DNA from: Odobenus rosmarus divergens
Lineage: Eukaryota > Chordata > Mammalia > Carnivora > Odobenidae
Assembly: GCF_000321225.1 (NCBI RefSeq)
Contig: NW_004450303.1
Location: 2,663,117-2,727,116, forward strand
Direction of reading: 5' to 3'
Length of the DNA: 64,000 bases
Below the pieces are notes generated by a model. That model was not told the DNA's origin and did no database searches. It saw only the letters and a list, made by a program, of their open reading frames with translations. The position numbers and the translations under genes are program-made. How positions within the stretch are numbered: position 1 is the stretch's first letter; the number at the start of each line of letters is the position of its first letter. Shown here one piece after another: positions 1 to 10,840 of the stretch.

Positions 1-1284
1 ATTGTCCTCTTCAGGGCTGCCCCCTTCCTCCCTGCAAGAGTTTCCCTCAGGAACCTCCCAGATGAGCTCTTGATCTTGCAGAATGGCCTCTTCTTACCGA
101 CCAATCACTCCTTGTTTCTTTGTATGGAATGTAGGAATATCAGCTTGTACCTCACAGAATCAGGGACTGTGAGATTGATAACTCCATATAAATACGGCGT
201 AAGCAGTACCCAGAGAGAAACAGAAGTGCTCAACGCAGAATATATATTTGAGCCATTTTTATCATTTGTATAACTTTTTCCTTTCTTACCAAAAGGAAAC
301 CAAAGTTTGGGGAATTTAAGTAATTTGCCTAATATATCACAGATAGATGCAAAACTGGTTTTAGAATGCAACTCTGTTTTTATATCAAGCCTAGTTTGGG
401 TTACATTTCCCTCTTACGTTCTTCTACAAAACTTAGCATTTATTACTTTATATAAAATAATAATGATCTGTGTTCTTGTCTGCCTTTTTCCAAATGAAGG
501 GAATGCGTTTTTGTCATCTCTTTAAGTTGAGTACCAGGAATGTCCTTGATGAGTAAGTGAACAAGTAAACTTTCCCCCTATTCCTGTCACTTGCTACTTT
601 GAGAGAGCTTCAGTTTTCCTGATTTTTCTTCCTGACTACAGCTTTGGCAACTCTTAATTAAAATCTCAGCATCTCCCAAAGATCTTGTGTTACTGATCTC
701 CTTCTCTCACTGGTGCCATTGCCTCTTAGATACTGGCTGGAGCCTTCCCCTTGATGGCCGAACCACGAGTTTCCACATGCTTGGTCTGGGTTGTGCCAGG
801 AGTGAAAAGGAGCAGAAAGTAGAGAGAAAACACAAGTAATCTGCTAAAGCGGAGAAATATCATCAGGCCCAGAGAAAATGAGGGGTTATGCCTAAAAAGA
901 GAGAGTGCAACACTTTGCACTTCCTTACGTGAGCGATGAAAATCTTCTCAGAGCCTCCACAGAATTTTACCACCGAGACGTAAGACAAGTGAAGGATCAG
1001 CATGGTTCAAGTTTGCTCACAGCTCAATAGTTGTAGGAGATATGTAGATTTATTTCTGGTTCAAATTAATTCACCAAGTTTTAAAATGATTGTATTCCTG
1101 TAGGCTTGAAGTTCAGTAACTGAGTGTAGCTCATTTTCATTTTTGTTTTATGCTTCTCTAGATGTCCTTGTTTGCTACCGTGTGATGGGCAATGGCCATT
1201 ATAATACCACATGCTCAGATTCCTATCTTTCTTACTACTGCTCTATAGGAAATCTGGGGGCCAAACATATCTTTGTCATTATCA
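1..1284. other. Unassigned non-coding DNA
   Basis: AT-rich sequence without a convincing gene. The open frames here are short, overlap on both strands and lack splice or codon-bias support. The part near 130-260 (a direct 'gattgataactcc' then 'agtgctcaac' order) weakly recalls the 3' half of a plus-strand MIR, but divergence is too high to call it. Otherwise no repeat or regulatory element is recognised. Confidence 0.5.
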
Positions 1285-2040
1285 CCATCATTCACTCAGG
1301 AAATGTTTATTGAGTGCCGACTACTGGCCAGGTAATGGAAGAGACATAAAATAAACAAATGTGGAAATCGTCAGGGGTATGATAGGTGTTTTGAAGAAAA
1401 ATAAAGCAGAGCAAGATAAGAGGGTGTTAGGTAATAAGAGGTTGGAACTATTTTATATGGTGTGGTGAGATTTGGCTTCTTTTAGCGAGCTCATATTTAG
1501 GAAGAGAACTGAAGAAAATAAGGAAAAAAAGCCACATGGTCACATGGTGGAAGGGCATTCCAGGCAGAGAGGACAGTAAGTGCAAAGGCCCTGGGGGAGA
1601 ACACTTGATATGATTGAGGAGTAGAAATGTGGCTGGAGGAAAATGAGCCAGTGGGCAAGTGGTAGAGGATGATGTCAGAGAGCAAATGGGGACTATATTA
1701 AGATCTTCGACTTTTACCTTAGAATGGTGGAGGAGTGTCATGACCTGCTCAAGAGAAGAATGGAGAGCAAAGGGGTGGAAGCAGGGAGACCAGGTCAGAG
1801 GCTAGTGCACATAATCCAGGTGGGCGACTGTGGTGGCATAGGTCATAATGGAAGCAGCAGTAATGGTTAAGAAATAGTCAGACTGTGGGTATATTCTGCA
1901 GGCAAACTCAACAGTGTTGACTGCTATATTGGGGGGGGGGTCAAGGATGATTCCACATCCCTGGGCATGAGTAACTGGAAGAATAGGGTTTCTATTGACT
2001 GAGATACTGCATGAGGAGGAGGTTTCATGGTGAGTGAGGG
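1285..2040 (-). mobile_element. L2 LINE fragment (3' end and ORF2 C-terminus)
   Basis: Read on the minus strand this ends in the typical L2 3' terminus (a block equivalent to ACTCAATAAACATTTCCTGAGTGA at about 1290-1320). Upstream lie degenerate ORF2 C-terminal blocks: the minus-strand reading at 1497-1685 contains PRAFALTVLSAWNALPP, a hallmark of L2/CR1 ORF2. Frames switch between blocks, so it is a dead ancient copy. A G10 tract sits at about 1930. The 5' limit near 2040 is approximate. Confidence 0.8.
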
Positions 2041-3699
2041 GGCAGCAACATAAAAAATGCAATGCATTTTTCACTTTAAAATTTTAAACAATTCTAGCTG
2101 GCTTTAATTTCGGCATGGAAGTCTGACATTAATCTGCTGAGAATTTCTTTTGGAAGACAGATCTTCTTTTTAAGGCACTGAGTAAGATTTTTATTCATCA
2201 TAACTTAAAAGGACAGTAAACTAAAGTTGGTCATGATAAAATACAAAATCTCTACAGTGAGTCTGTGTATACAACTGTCTCGTGGCTTTCGCCTCCTTGA
2301 ATAACAGGGATGATTTTGTGGTGTGTGAAGCCAGAAAGCACACGGTAAATGTAAATAGTGAACTAGCTCTCTGGGATTTTAGAAGTCTGGGCTTGGATTA
2401 AATTAATGGGAACTGCTTATGGAGAACCCAAGTACTAACTTGGGGGTGATTTAGATCAGGTACCCCCTTGAGGCCAAGGTGTCCCCTGAGAGAGGTAGGT
2501 CTTGGCTGCTGTGGTGGCTCAGGAACATATTGGTGGCTTTCCTGTGCACATAAGGAGGAGGACATGCATGGACGGCCGAGAACCTCCCTCTTCAAGGGCA
2601 CAGGGATATTTAATAAACATGAAGGCCTGTTTTTTTCTCTCCGCATGTGCAATTGAGAATTGTTCACTTTGGATTTACTTTTCATACACTGGTTCGAAAT
2701 CCACTTTCTTTAACAATTAATTTGTCTTTCTTATTCAATCCAAACAATCATACCTTGTACCTGTCATAACGTTTATTCAGAGGAGTAAGTGGTAACCCCC
2801 ACGATTAATATTCCTCCAGGGAGCCGCCATAGTGGCCTCTTCAGGCACTCGTGTGAAAAGTTCCTGCCCCCTCAGTGGGTGCCTAACAAAGGCCGTTCAT
2901 CAACCAAACACCACAAGGGCCTAAATTAGGAAACAGAGTCCTAGGAATAACAGACTTCTATAAGGAGGTAAGACTCTCTGACCAGCAGCCTCGACAGAGC
3001 AATCTTGTTTCTAAATATAGAAGCAATTTTCGGGTCTCTTTTCAGGGCTGAGGGACAATTATTGCCTAAACAAATAAGGCAGTGTCTCTGTCCCTCGGGC
3101 CCCGAGTGAATGCCGTCTGGACCGGGACGACAACCAGGACAACAGCACACCAGTTTTGCTGGCCCGTGCTAGGCTAACGACCTCTCTTAATTGTCTTCTG
3201 ACGGTTTCAGCGTGTCCCCTTAATTGATGGATTAGCTAACTAAAACAGAATGTGAGACACAGGAGGATCGCGATGCACTTCTCGCCCATTCGCCCGACAA
3301 CACAAATGTACAATACCCACTGGAGCCGGATGGCTGTGATCAAGAATGTTCATAACATGTGAAATGTCAGAATACAATTGCCAAGTCGTCTCAAAATTCT
3401 GATTATGCACTGAAACGATCCTTTCGAATTTATCTGGGTGTCTGGGCAGGGATGTGATGGATTAATATTCTCTGCTCCAACGAAGTTAGAGCTACGAACA
3501 GAATCCATACAGTTTCTACAAAGAGCTTCCAGAATTGAGCTTCCAGATTGTTGCTCATTAATGACCACTGTCAGGCATTCTCTCGGACTTCCCGACCATC
3601 TTCCTGCCTTGATGTGCTTTCTCAGGATTCCACCCCCAATCCCTACTTCACGATTTTGCCCCAGGATCGTGTTCTTTATCTCCACACATGCCCAGCAAC
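2041..3699. other. Repeat-poor unassigned DNA with a CpG-bearing block
   Basis: No gene or clear transposon is seen. 2270-2360 weakly resembles a plus-strand MIR. From about 2800 to 3330 CpG dinucleotides become more frequent than in the AT-rich surroundings and several homeodomain-type cores (TAATTG, GGATTA, CTAATTA-like) cluster; see the separate entry at 3160. Open frames at 2400-2720, 2941-3150 and 3350-3794 overlap each other on both strands and look like chance. Confidence 0.45.
3160..3335. promoter_or_regulatory. Candidate conserved non-coding element (homeobox-type motifs)
   Basis: Between about 3185 and 3240 the sequence holds TTAATTG, CTTAATTGATGGATTAG and TAGCTAACTAAAAC, a dense group of homeodomain core motifs (TAATTG, ATTGAT, GGATTA). 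It is followed by a CpG-containing stretch (atcgcgatgc near 3265, cattcgcccgacaa near 3290). Retained CpGs plus clustered TAAT cores in otherwise CpG-poor DNA are typical of developmental enhancers. This is inference: no alignment was possible and no target gene lies in the window. Confidence 0.3.
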
Positions 3700-4185
3700 T
3701 TCCACATAGGAGTTTAAAGGAAACTGTAAGGTCGTTCTGGTCTCAAAATTCTTTTATCTTCTTGACCCTTGCCCTTCTCCTGTTTTCATCTTGACATCTT
3801 TCAACTCTGGATAGCCTCAGTTTTCTTTCTTCTCTGCTTTTGCTCTTGGGCCCCAGAGCAAGTCACAGTAATTTCGGACTCTTTTTGTGCCTCCTCGAGG
3901 TCTTAGCCTCACTTTCCCTCACATTTAGTCTCTGACTTCACTTCTGCTCTGATGAGAATGAGATAATTTCATGGGAATTTGCTCCTGTATCCTTAGCCAA
4001 CCTTTCCCCTTTTGTTCATCCCCCCGCCCCCCCCCCCCCCCCNNNNNNNNNNNNNNNNNNNNNNNNNNNNNNNNNNNNNNNNNNNNNNNNNNCCCCCCCC
4101 CCCCCCCCCGCCTCTCTCTCTCTCTCTCTGCCTGGCACATAGTAGTAATTCAAGAAATATTTGTTGAATGAATGAATAATTGCTT
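3700..4185 (+). mobile_element. L2 LINE 3' end, interrupted by poly(C) and a gap
   Basis: The block at about 4129-4180 reads GCCTGGCACATAGTAG, then a stretch ending ATATTTGTTGAATGAATGAA, which is the L2 3' terminus on the plus strand. Sequence from 3700 to 4020 is pyrimidine-rich and could be the preceding L2 3' UTR, but this is uncertain. The two parts are separated by poly(C), 50 N and a (TC)n run. The glycine/proline-rich frames across the gap are artefacts of the poly(C). Confidence 0.6.
4020..4130. other. Assembly gap (50 N) inside a poly(C)/(TC)n tract
   Basis: A run of C (interrupted by one G) leads into exactly 50 N at 4043-4092, followed by 17 C and a (TC)n run. A round 50-N run is normally a placeholder of unknown true length. 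A G/C homopolymer is a common cause of such a break, so the real length between 4042 and 4093 is not known. Confidence 0.9.
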
Positions 4186-4309
4186 CTGGATCTCAGTCCC
4201 CCAAACTAATGGTGATACTTTGCCTTGCTCCCCTTACCCTTCATTCTTTCCTCTTCTTGAAAACATACTTTTCTTTGCCTTACTGTTTTCTCCTTGAAGG
4301 AGACTTTCT

Positions 4310-4425
4310 TTTTTCGATTATGCTTATTGTACAAGGGGAAAATATGAAAACCTCTAAAAAATAAAAAAATTACTTATATACAAGAAAATTGCTGGTAACA
4401 GTTACGGCCTTTTTTTCTATGCTTT
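4310..4425 (-). mobile_element. Possible old L1 (L1ME-type) fragment
   Basis: The order 'tgcttattgtaca...ggaaaatatgaaaa' with the following A-rich block resembles the antisense of an old L1M 3' region, also seen more clearly near 38920. Short and diverged; low confidence. Confidence 0.25.
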
Positions 4426-4497
4426 CATTTATTCATTTAAACTAAATCACTCCTTTGTTTATCTAAAAGGCTTCTGTTTAAGCCTCCAGGTTCTTCT

Positions 4498-4692
4498 ACT
4501 TGCCACAACATTTTTTAAGTGAGTCACTTATAGAGCTAGTCAATTTCTTTAAGCTAAAGTTTATGCATCTATGAAATCAATAATAAGCATCACTACATAA
4601 TTATATGGTAGAGATTAAAGGCAATATTACATGTAAGAATTTACTACACAGTTCGGCACACAGTGGCTGCTCAATAAACATTAACCCTTGCC
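4498..4692 (+). mobile_element. MIR SINE
   Basis: The MIR order is visible on the plus strand: a diverged 'gagtcactta...caatttctttaagc' block equivalent to the conserved core, 'gcatctatgaaatcaataataa', 'gagattaaaggcaatatt' and the end 'ttcggcacacagtggctgctcaataaacatta' (here split, 4648-4683). An ancient, inactive mammalian tRNA-derived SINE. Confidence 0.65.
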
Positions 4693-4780
4693 ATCTCCCT
4701 TCTCCTTTCATCTTTAAGCTTCTTTAAAAATTTATCCTCTTTCACTACCTTGCTTTCATCAACCATTCATTTCTTTCTTT

Positions 4781-4974
4781 TTTTTTTTAAGATTTTATTT
4801 ATTTATTTGACAGAGAGAGAGACAGCAAGAGCAGGAACACAAGCAGGGGGAGTGGGAGAGGGAGAAGCAGGCTTCCCGCTGAGCAGGGAGCCCGACGCGG
4901 GGCTTGATCCCAGGACCCCGGGATCATGACCTGAGCCGAAGGCAGACGCTTAATGACTGAGCCACCCAGGCGCC
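4781..4974 (-). mobile_element. CAN-SINE (tRNA-Lys-derived), full length
   Basis: On the minus strand it begins at the right with GGCGCCTGGGTGGCTCAGTC-like sequence, a tRNA-Lys-derived head with pol III A-box (TGGCTCAGTC) and B-box (GGATCAAGCCC-type), continues through the (CT)n-rich body and ends at the left in AAATAAATAAATAAAATCTT plus A-tail (poly-T on plus). Imperfect TSD: CATTCATTTCTTTCTT (4765-4780) and CATTCATTTATTTCTT (4976-4991). Restricted to Carnivora, so it also identifies the host order. Confidence 0.95.
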
Positions 4975-5107
4975 CATTCATTTATTTCTTATGTACTGTT
5001 TGGCATAGCCAAGAGAATATATGTAACAGATTTGTTGCAAACTCTAAAGATAGTACGGATACTTGTGAGTCCCATCATCTTAAGAACTACAACATTCTCA
5101 GTTTCTC

Positions 5108-5275
5108 AGTGCACCTGGTGGTGCATTGGGTTAAGAGTTGACTCTTGGTTTGGGCTCTGGTTGTGGTCTCTGGTTTGTGAGATCGAGCCCTGCACTGGGC
5201 TCCACACTCAGCTCTGCTTAAGATTCTCTCTCCCTCTCTTTCTATTACCCCTCCCCCAAATAAATCTTTTTTTTT
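5108..5275 (+). mobile_element. CAN-SINE, diverged
   Basis: Plus-strand head GCACCTGGTGGTGCATTGGG, then the 'gatcgagccctgcactgggctccac' region (5181-5206), pyrimidine body and AATAAATC tail. Flanked by TSD AAGAACTACAACATTC (about 5082-5097) and AAGAACTACAAAATTC (about 5277-5292). More diverged than the copy at 4781, so probably an older subfamily. Confidence 0.88.
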
Positions 5276-5329
5276 AAAGAACTACAAAATTCCCAATATC
5301 TCCACCCATTTTTGTACTTGATGCCATTG

Positions 5330-5640
5330 TGTGTACAGTTATCTCTTTCCAGAGAGTCCTCCATTTTCCACCTGCAGAAATTCTTCCCATTCTCTTGTAT
5401 CCAGACTACACACTACCTACTCCTTTTTGTTTTTCTTGTCAGACTGCATATTACCTCTTGGTTCTCTGAGCCTTAACCATGGCTCTTTCCTAACATAATT
5501 TTTTGCTTTGTAATATAATTATTTGTGTGTAAATATACCCGACTAGATAGTATGGAAGTCTTGGTGATAGAAGTTGTGTCATTCATTCTTACTTCCTTGA
5601 GCATAGTAGATTCTCAACAAATATTTGTTGGTTGAAAAAT
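5330..5640 (+). mobile_element. L2 LINE 3' end
   Basis: Terminal block 'gagcatagtagattctcaac' then 'aaatatttgttggttgaa' (about 5598-5636) is the L2 3' terminus. The upstream pyrimidine-rich portion, with 'agactgcatatta' and 'tatggaagtcttggtgatag', follows L2 3' UTR order but is diverged, so the left limit is approximate. Confidence 0.5.
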
Positions 5641-5725
5641 TAGCCTCACCAAAGAATCTATAATCTCTCGAGAAAGACAATCATACTATGATGCTTCTAA
5701 ACCCTCAGAAAAAGTCAGGTTCTAA

Positions 5726-5760
5726 TACACACACATACACACACACATACACACACACAT
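5726..5760. repeat. (CA)n microsatellite with TA interruptions
   Basis: About 35 bp of CA repeats with regular ACAT interruptions. Confidence 0.95.
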
Positions 5761-7299
5761 GGTAACAGGAAGCAGTTAACCAATAGGACTGATTAGGAAA
5801 TTAGACAGTTTTGATGGAGGAGTTATTTTCAGGGTGTGTAGACCCCCCCCTTTGCTATCTCTTATCAAAGTTCCTGCTTGTTTCATCTCAGCCTCCAAAT
5901 TTCACAGCCATCATATTCTTTAGAGGGGATTCAAATTCCCACCATTAGAGCCATTCAGAAGTTCAAGAATTAGTGTAGAAAACCACCATAAAATGTGTTC
6001 ATGTTAAATTAGGATAGAGATTATATCAACAAGCAATAATACAACTAGGACATGCCTATCCCTACAAGGCAGAGTCCTTAGAGATAAGAGAGACAAAAAG
6101 GTAATATTTTGAGAGAAAAAAATCATGAAAGAACTTAAACTGGTTTATTTGAAAAGCAAACAGAATGTGGACCTTACTTGGGAGAGAGTAACTCCAGGAA
6201 GACTCTGAGTTTCACCTTTAGCTAAGGACTAAGGACAAAAGAATAAGAAAACTACGGTTAAATTATAATAGGGTTAAATCTTGGCCTACTTTACTTAGAG
6301 GACTTTCTTAGCTTAGAAGTTTTATAAAATACATTACATTAGATTTTATCATCTTTAAGTTATATAAAACTCAGATAATGCTTTTGGGAATCTAAGAACT
6401 TAAGAAATACATTCAGTACATAAATAATACATTCAATACATAAATAATAACACCTAGTGAAAATGAAATCTTGCATAATTTAGAATTTTATGGCCTATTT
6501 GCTATTTTTACTCCATCAAAAGTTCTACTTAGGTACGTTCTGGCCGTGGTGGATTTACTAGCTATAGATCAGCCCTCCTCCTGTAAACATCTGTTACACT
6601 GGACAAAGTCTTTTCAGGCATTGGACAACAAGGAGTGATTCCTGAGAGAATCACTGAGTCATGAGGTGAATGTCATGATCCTCAGTTTTTTTCTAGGAAC
6701 AATTTCCAAGTAATAGTATAGAGCGGTGGAGTCTGAGCAGAGCACACAATGGTTCCTCTGAGGTAAGGGGGCAGAGATTAGGTTTGGGGGTGGAGAAGTG
6801 GCTAGAATCTGGTGTGTGTCATGCAAAGATGGAAGCTAGGCAGAGAAAAGACCATATGGACACATGCCAGGGTTTTCTCTAAGTCTGTGGCTGAGGGCTA
6901 GGCAGCACATGAGCAAGGCAAGATCATCTCAGGCCTAGTAGAGAGTGGCTAGTATGGGATTGGGACAAGAAGAGAGGAATTACAGGTGTAGTAATTTTCC
7001 AGGAAGATCAGTGTCAGGGAACATTAGAGTTCTGGACTTGCAAGCGTGGAAATATCCTATTAATATTTCCTCAACACATCTAATACAAGACAGAGCACAC
7101 CTTAGAGGTAAGGATTATGACTTAGAGGAAGATCTATCTATCCTAGGCCTTCCCAAACAAGACTCACAACAAACACCATCAAAAACCACAGGGAGAGAGA
7201 GTTTGGAGGTTGAGTGCTGCCAAATTAGGAAGACTTGGGAAGCACTGGAGTCTTCCCATCATTCTGTGCTAATAAAATAACAAACCAAAGACAACACAA
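5761..7299. other. AT-rich unassigned DNA with a short tandem duplication
   Basis: No gene or confident transposon. A C8 run lies near 5847. At 6406-6445 a 20-bp unit is tandemly duplicated: AATACATTCAGTACATAAAT followed by AATACATTCAATACATAAAT (one mismatch). The open frame at 6945-7280 has no recognisable domain, no splice context and no codon bias, and is not called. Confidence 0.5.
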
Positions 7300-7945
7300 T
7301 ACTCAAGGCTATCAGTGAGAAATTGGACTGCATGTTAAAACAAGAATCCAAATTTGTCAGAGGAAGATAGCAGAATCTATAACCTCTTTAATGTATTATC
7401 CATGACATGAGATCTAAAAGACACACAAGAAAATATGATCCATAGGAAAAAAAAAATGAATGAGATAGAACATTCAAGAAAAAAATGAGTGTTAATCTAT
7501 GCAAACTTTTTCAAAAGATAAGTGAGAACAATTCCAACTCATTCTATAAGGTCAGAAGGACATTACAGACCAATATGACTTACAAACATGGACACAAAAA
7601 TCTGCAAAATATTATCAATTTAATTAAAAAAATGGTTTTTTTTGATATTTAAAAGTTCAACTTTTAAATATCAATCAGAGTAATTTACCACAAAGAAAAA
7701 TCATGTGATCATCTTAAAAATGTAGAAAATTCATTTGACAAAACTCAACATTCATTCATGATAAACATTCTATGTAAACTAGGAAAAAGAGATAGTTTTC
7801 TCAATCTGATAAACTGACATCTATGAAAATCTATAGCTAACATTATTCCCAATAGTGAAAGATTGAATGCTTTCTCCTTAGGTTCAGGAATAAGCTTAAT
7901 ATGTTCACACTTACACCTATTTAATAATGTAGTGGAGGATCAGGA
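7300..7945 (+). mobile_element. Degenerate L1 fragment (ORF2 reverse-transcriptase region)
   Basis: Plus-strand blocks follow the L1 ORF2 order: 'ttccaactcattctataaggtcag' (about 7530-7553), 'cattacagaccaatatga', 'catgtgatcatcttaaaaatg' and 'cattcatgataaacattct'. Many stops and indels. An AT-rich perfect palindrome (7642-7674) lies within it where the ORF2 match is lost. Left limit uncertain. Confidence 0.7.
7642..7674. repeat. Perfect 16-bp inverted repeat with 1-nt spacer
   Basis: TTGATATTTAAAAGTT (7642-7657), a single C, then AACTTTTAAATATCAA (7659-7674). The arms are exact reverse complements. It lies inside the degenerate L1 fragment and is not part of an L1 consensus as I remember it. 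Confidence 0.95.
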
Positions 7946-7954
7946 GTTCAGAGA

Positions 7955-8145
7955 AGGCTAGGGTCATTGAGAAATGAGATACTTGAGGAGGGCACTAATC
8001 TCACCATGAGGGCCCCATCCTCATGACATCATCTAAACACAATTGCCTTTCAAAGGCCTCATCTCCAAACATTATTACATTGGGGGTTAATTTTTTAACA
8101 TATGAATTTTGGTGGTGGGAGGCATAATTCAGTTCAAAGCTGCTG
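7955..8145 (-). mobile_element. MLT1-type MaLR LTR, 5' half
   Basis: The plus-strand text (gggcactaatctc, catgagggccccatcctcat, cctttcaaaggcctcatctc, ttacattgggggttaa, aacatatgaatttt) is the reverse complement of the first half of the MLT1 LTR consensus. The same region reads forward at 29197-29380. The 3' half is missing. An ancient ERVL-MaLR relic without coding sequence. Confidence 0.7.
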
Positions 8146-8789
8146 CTGCTATCCCATTGGCTTCTTCAGTGTGGATAATGTATGATTTGGGGGCTCATTC
8201 ATTTGCCACACATTAGATATTCTTGGGGAGCTTATGTGCTCACCACCATAACACCTCACTCCTATAGCTTCTGTGGTAGATGATCCTATGGGGGCACAGC
8301 TAATGGGGGATCATTGGAGATGTTAAGTAGAGACACAGAACTCTAAGAGTTGGTATTCTCTTTTCTTAGCCTCCTTTCCTTTTTTTTTTTAATAATCTTC
8401 TCTTTAACTTAACTTTTTATCATTTCTCTTTTTACTTTCTTCATTTATTTCATATGGACTTCCTCAACAGGATAAGTTAAATTCAAGGACAAAACATCAG
8501 CTTTATGTATGACATAAAGGATGCATGCTGATTTTAATATGAGTAAATGGATTGGAAGCATCAGCAGATTTGTGTACCTTCAACCCAATGCAGAGCTAGA
8601 ATAAGGTTTCATTTAAGAAAGCTGCATCTGAAGATGATGAGAATCCTTTGGTTATGGAGCAGCGATTTTGGGAATTCAGCAATCACATGGGCATAGTGAA
8701 TGATATATATCATTTATTATTGACTATAGAATAAGAAGATCAAAGAAACATGTTTTATAGGTGTTTTTTGTTTGAATAACACTTTACTC
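8146..8789. other. Unassigned AT-rich DNA
   Basis: No gene, transposon or structured repeat recognised. A T10 tract lies near 8382. Confidence 0.5.
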
Positions 8790-10647
8790 AAAAGCTTGGA
8801 ATTTTGAATACTAATCAAGAAATTAAAATAACCACCCCCACTGTAACAAGAGACAAAGGACACTATAAAATCATTAAGAAGACAGTCCAACAAGAAGAGG
8901 TAACAATTGTAAATATTTATGCACCCAACATGGGAGCACCCAAATACATAAAACAGTTAATACCAAACATAAAGGAACTAATTGATAGTGATACAATAAC
9001 AGTAGGAGACTTTAACATCCCACTTATACCAATGGAGAGATCATCTAAACAGAAAATCAACAAGGAAACAGAAGCTTTGAATGACACACTGGACCAGATG
9101 GATTTAATAGATGTATTCAGAACATTCTAACCTAAAACAGCAGAATATACATTCTTTTCAAGTGCACATGGAACATTCTCCAGAATAGATCACATATTAG
9201 TCCATAAATAAGTCTCAACCATTTCAAAAGGATTGAAGTTATACCATGAATCTTTTTTTAAATTTTATTTTATTATGTTATGTTATTCACCATACATTAC
9301 ATCATTAGTTTTTGATGTAGTGTTCCATGATTCATCGTTTGCGTATAATACTCTGTGTTCCATTCAATACATGCCCTCTTTAATACCCATCACCAGGCTA
9401 ACCCATCCCTCCACCCCCCTCCCCTCTAGAACCCTCAGCTTGTTTCTCAGAGTCCATAGTCTCTTATGGTTCGTCTCCCCCTCCGATTTCCCCACCTTCA
9501 TTTTTTCCTTCCTACTATCTTCTTCTTCTTTTTTTTTTTAACATATAATGTATTATTTGTTTCAGAGGTACAGATCTGTGATTCAACAGTCTTACACAAT
9601 TCACAGAACTCACCATAGCACATACCCTCCCCAATGTCTATCACCCAGCCACCCCAACCCTCCCACCCCCCACCACTCCAGCAACCCTCAGTTTGTTTCC
9701 TGAGATTAAGAATTCCTCACATCAGTGAGATCATATGATACATGTCTTTCTCTGATTGACTTATTTCACTCAGCATAATACCCTTTAGTTCCATCCACGT
9801 CGTTGCAAATGGCAAGATTTCATTCCTTTCGATGGCTGCATAATATTCCATTGTATATATATACCACTTCTTCTTTATCCATTCATCTGTTGATGGACAT
9901 CTTGGCTTACCATGCATCTTTTCTGACCACAATGCTATGAAACTAGAAATCAACCACAAGAAAAAATCTGGAAAGAGAACGAATACATGGAGATTAAATA
10001 ACATGCTACTAAACAATGAATGAGTCAATCAAGAAATCAAAGAGAAAATCAAGAAACACAATAGAGACAAATGAAAATGAAAACCCAATGATCCAAAATC
10101 TTGGGGATGCAGCAAAAGTGGTTCTAAGAGGGAAGATTATAGCAATACAGGCCCACTCAAGAAGCAAGAAAAATCTCGAAAAAACAACCTAAACTTATAC
10201 CGAAAGGAGTTAGAAAAAGAACAACAAACAAAACCCAAATCCATCAGAAGGAAGGAAATAATAAATATTGGAGCAGAAATAAGTGACACAGAAACTAAGA
10301 AAACAAAAAAGAAACTAAGAAAAACAATAGAACAGATCAATAAAACCAGGAGCTGGTTCCTTGAAAAGATCAGCATCATGATAAACCTCTGGCCAGACTC
10401 ATCAAAACAAAAAAAATAAAAATAAAGAGAGAGAGAAGACTAACTAAACAAAATCAGGAATGAAAGAGGAGATATAACAACCAACATCACAGAAATGAAA
10501 AGTTTTGTAAGAGAATATTATGAAAAGTTATATGTCAACAAATTAGACAATCTAGAAGAAATGAATAAATTCCTAGAAACATATAAACTACCAAAACTAA
10601 AACAGTAAGAAAGAAAATTTGAGCAGACTGAGCCTAGAATCTTAAAC
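8790..10647 (+). mobile_element. L1 ORF2 fragment, split by a younger L1
   Basis: Plus-strand L1 covering the C-terminal part of the ORF2 endonuclease domain and the start of the reverse-transcriptase region. The frame at 8804-9130 reads VTIVNIYAPNMGAP and later TVGDFNIPL, the conserved asparagine and GDFN blocks of APE-like endonuclease, and is broken by a stop at 9128. The element is interrupted at 9257-9907 and resumes with 'catcttttctgaccacaatg'. It ends near 10647 against a SINE fragment. No intact ORF2, so inactive. Confidence 0.9.
9257..9907 (-). mobile_element. Young 5'-truncated L1 (3' UTR plus ORF2 C-terminus)
   Basis: Minus-strand copy inserted in the older plus-strand L1, with TSD TACCATGAATCTTTT (9242-9256) and TACCATGCATCTTTT (9908-9922). 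Read in sense it starts in the last ORF2 residues (PSTDEWIKKKWYIYTMEYYA, about 9790-9890), then the 3' UTR, including an internal A-rich tract near 9530 and an end at ACATAACATAATAAAAT. The same 3' UTR recurs at 14911, 36408 and 62810. Confidence 0.93.
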
Positions 10648-10763
10648 AGTTTCCAAACCCAGTGCAGAGCCTGACTCTGGGCTTGATTGCAAGATCCTGA
10701 GCTCCTGACCTGAGCCAAAATCAAGAGCTGGCTGCTTAATGGATTGAGCCACCCAGGTGTCCC
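10648..10763 (-). mobile_element. CAN-SINE fragment (head only)
   Basis: Minus-strand head ending at the right in ACACCTGGGTGGCTCAATCC-type sequence. It lacks the CT-rich body and A-tail. No TSD seen. It abuts the end of the L1 at 10647, so truncation may have come from a deletion joining the two. Confidence 0.85.
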
Positions 10764-10840
10764 TATTGCCTTTTTATAAAATAGAAGCATTTATCTTAGG
10801 TTTTTAAACCAGTGTTCATTCAGAAATTTTTCTAATTTTT

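Noticed and set aside
3925..4171. Glycine-rich and proline-rich frames across the gap
   Set aside because: They come from poly(C)/poly(G) translated across 50 N.
4781..4974. tRNA gene call from A- and B-box-like sequences in the CAN-SINEs
   Set aside because: These are tRNA-derived SINE heads with no cloverleaf-completing 3' half; the same holds for every SINE in the window.
6945..7280. 111-codon open frame
   Set aside because: No domain or recognisable similarity, no splice sites, average codon use, and its right part runs towards degenerate L1 sequence.
9717..10028. 103-codon frame with DEWIKKKWYIYTMEYYA
   Set aside because: ORF2 C-terminus of a truncated L1; it has no start, promoter or full domain.
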